Positions 62,541 through 64,000 of a stretch of 64,000 bases of DNA are shown in pieces; the stretch's first letter is position 1; the number at the start of each line of letters is the position of its first letter. The position numbers were made by a program, and so were the translations under genes. The stretch is taken from assembly GCF_900454025.1 (NCBI RefSeq), contig NZ_UGQM01000001.1:1674001-1738000 (forward strand). Reading direction: 5' to 3'. The stretch comes from Mycolicibacterium gilvum (GTDB lineage: Bacteria > Actinomycetota > Actinomycetes > Mycobacteriales > Mycobacteriaceae). The notes beneath the pieces were generated by a model. The model had not been told where the DNA came from, made no database searches, and saw only the letters and a list, made by a program, of their open reading frames with translations.

Positions 62541-63602
62541 ATGGCACGAAGCAGCAGCACCCGAAGTCGCCGTGCAGGATCGGGCCCCGCCGTGGAGTTG
62601 CCGCGCGGGCGTGTGGTCGATGTGCGATCCAGGGACGGCGTGCGATTGCACGCCGAGGTGTTCGGCCCGGAGGACGGCTACCCGATCGTGCTCGCGCACG
62701 GCATCACCTGTGCGATCCCGGTGTGGGCACACCAGATCGCCGACCTGTCCCGCGACCACCGCGTCATCGCCTACGACCACCGCGGGCACGGACGCAGCGG
62801 CGTCCCGCCACGGCGCGGCGGGTACAGCCTCGATTATCTGGCGTCCGATCTGGACGCAGTGCTGGAGGCGACTCTGGCGACCGGGGAGCGCGCCGTGATC
62901 GCCGGACACTCCATGGGCGGTATCGCGATCTCGTCGTGGTCGGAGCGTCTGCCCCATCGGGTCGCCGAGCGCGCCGACGGCGTCGCGCTGATCAACACCA
63001 CCACCGGGGATCTGCTGCGCAACGTGAACCTGTTGCCGGTGCCGGCGCGATTCGCCGACGCGCGGGTCCGTGCCGCGGGCGGGGTGATCCGGACGTTCGG
63101 TGGAACGTCGATGGTGCGGGTCGCCGATCTGCCGAGCCGGCGGTTCGTCTCGATGATCGCGGTGGGCCGAGACGCCGATCCCTCGATCGCCGACTTCGTG
63201 TTCGAGTTGTTCCACCGCACGCCGCCGGCGGGCCGCGGCGGGTGGGCTCGTGTGCTGGTGGACCACCTGGGCCCGCGCCACATCGGGCTGGACAATCTGA
63301 CCGTGCCGGCACTCGTGATCGGCAGCACCCACGACCGGTTGTTGCCGGTGTCGTCGGCGCGCCACATCGCTTCGGCCGCACCGGATCTGGCCCGGTTCGT
63401 CGAGCTCGCCGGCGGACACTGCGCGATTCTGGAGCGCCCCGAGGAGGTGAACCAGCAGCTGCGGTGGCTGGTGGACTCGGTGAGTCGCTCCACCCGGGCG
63501 AGCGCAGCGACGGGGGATCAGGCCCGGGCGAGCGAAGCGACGGGGGATCAGGCCCGGGCGAGCGCAGCGACGGGGGATCAGGCTCGGGCGAGCTCGCGGT
63601 GA
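62541..63602 (+). CDS. Alpha/beta hydrolase with C-terminal 10-residue repeats
   Basis: A 353-residue hydrolase. Seen: [33 protein letters not shown], nucleophile [15 protein letters not shown], Asp in [13 protein letters not shown] and His in [14 protein letters not shown]. Its final ~35 residues are three copies of a ten-residue unit ([10 protein letters not shown], second copy [10 protein letters not shown]), encoded by a 30-base tandem repeat, ending RASSR. The repeat is probably unstructured. GAGGAG precedes ATG 62541. Tail overlaps the convergent amine-oxidase gene by 25 bases. Confidence 0.88.
   Translation: MARSSSTRSRRAGSGPAVELPRGRVVDVRSRDGVRLHAEVFGPEDGYPIVLAHGITCAIPVWAHQIADLSRDHRVIAYDHRGHGRSGVPPRRGGYSLDYLASDLDAVLEATLATGERAVIAGHSMGGIAISSWSERLPHRVAERADGVALINTTTGDLLRNVNLLPVPARFADARVRAAGGVIRTFGGTSMVRVADLPSRRFVSMIAVGRDADPSIADFVFELFHRTPPAGRGGWARVLVDHLGPRHIGLDNLTVPALVIGSTHDRLLPVSSARHIASAAPDLARFVELAGGHCAILERPEEVNQQLRWLVDSVSRSTRASAATGDQARASEATGDQARASAATGDQARASSR
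63495..63593. repeat. 30-base tandem repeat at gene end
   Basis: Units beginning CGGGCGAGCG at 63495, 63525 and 63555, and a partial at 63585, period exactly 30 bases, so the reading frame is kept. The unit holds GCGAGCGCAGCGACGGGGG. One unit differs by a base (GAA for GCA). It lies at the convergent gene end, like the array at 29387-29515. Confidence 0.9.
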
Positions 63603-64000
63603 GCCTCGTCGGCCGCGCGCAGACCTGAGCGCACGGCGCCGTCGAGGAACCCGGTCCAGCGGTCCGCGGTCTCGGTTCCGGCCCAGAAGATGCCGTCGAC
63701 GGGTGCACGCAGCCACCGGCCGTGCGCGGTCCACGCGCCGGGTGGGACGGCGGCCGTGGGGCCGCCGGGGGAGAACGGTTCGGCGCCCCAGCAGTGATCG
63801 ACGTAGTCGATCGGATGAGCGGCGGCGTCGCCGAACAGCGCGCTGAAGCCCGCGAGCGCGATCTCGCGGCGTTGCTCACCCGGCAGCGGGTCGAAGCTGC
63901 GGGGGTCGGTGAAGCCGAGCAGCACGCCGGGACCGTCGTCGCCGGGGCTGCAGTCGAACGTGATGAACACCGGCCCCTCGTCCGACAGTGATTCGCCGGA
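63578..64000 (-). CDS. Flavin amine oxidase, C-terminal part (runs off window)
   Basis: About 140 C-terminal residues of a flavin monoamine oxidase-like protein: FVITFDC-type start [54 protein letters not shown] and the FAD-binding [20 protein letters not shown] motif. The N-terminal FAD motif lies beyond the window, so only the partial gene is called. Stop is at 63578-63580. Substrate unknown. Confidence 0.88.
   Translation of the reverse strand, partial: SGESLSDEGPVFITFDCSPGDDGPGVLLGFTDPRSFDPLPGEQRREIALAGFSALFGDAAAHPIDYVDHCWGAEPFSPGGPTAAVPPGAWTAHGRWLRAPVDGIFWAGTETADRWTGFLDGAVRSGLRAADEAHRELARA

Noticed and set aside
1..64000. tRNA, rRNA, transposase or prophage genes
   Set aside because: No cloverleaf, conserved rRNA segment, transposase motif or integrase was recognised on either strand.

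Overview
The window looks like chromosome of an environmental, probably fast-growing mycobacterium (Mycobacterium/Mycolicibacterium). The evidence is high GC, many GTG starts and ATGA/GTGA gene overlaps, a complete yrbE-mce lipid-importer operon followed by Mce-associated proteins, a PE-PPE-domain hydrolase, an F420-type LLM oxidoreductase, an Ltp/DUF35 pair, and an SDR very close to mycobacterial FabG3. No rRNA, tRNA, phage, transposase or CRISPR was seen.

Layout. 1-20 kb is a catabolic region for lipids and probably steroid-like rings. It has an acyl-CoA ligase/dehydrogenase operon, Baeyer-Villiger-type flavin monooxygenases, several SDRs and an old yellow enzyme. A minus-strand operon there holds a KshB-like lone ferredoxin, an HsaA-like hydroxylase, an HsaC-like extradiol dioxygenase and a KstD-like flavoprotein, followed by an IclR regulator and an HSL-type hydrolase. 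20.2-32 kb is a mce operon (yrbEA, yrbEB, mceA-F) with small exported proteins and two Mam-type proteins; mceA carries an in-frame amber codon. 32-36 kb has Ltp thiolase, DUF35 and a HsaD-like hydrolase, divergent from an MHS-family transporter. 36-38 kb has a TupA-like ATP-grasp protein and a GluR0-like ionotropic receptor.

38.5-44 kb is a signalling block: a GAF-GAF-PP2C-HATPase protein, a STAS anti-sigma antagonist and a bacteriophytochrome fused to a PP2C/SpoIIE phosphatase. Together these suggest a light-responsive partner-switching system, which is the most striking part of the window. It is followed by a 505-base AT-rich intergenic region and an orphan PE-PPE esterase.

45.7-64 kb holds an alcohol dehydrogenase, an HpnE-like desaturase, a GAF-GGDEF protein, and a glutaryl-CoA-dehydrogenase/aldehyde-dehydrogenase pair flanked by gabT and gabD remnants. 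Then come an isochorismatase-like hydrolase, a third N-terminally extended BVMO with fabG3, a LuxR-type (LAL) regulator broken by a frameshift next to its Walker A motif, a quinone reductase, a hydrolase ending in 30-bp tandem repeats, and the C-terminal part of an amine oxidase at the window edge.

How they work together: Mce and MHS systems would import hydrophobic or acidic substrates. Ligases and acyl-CoA dehydrogenases start side-chain beta-oxidation, SDR, KstD, Ksh and Hsa-like enzymes open rings, and BVMOs insert oxygen next to ketones. All functions are inferred from recognised motifs; no searches were run.
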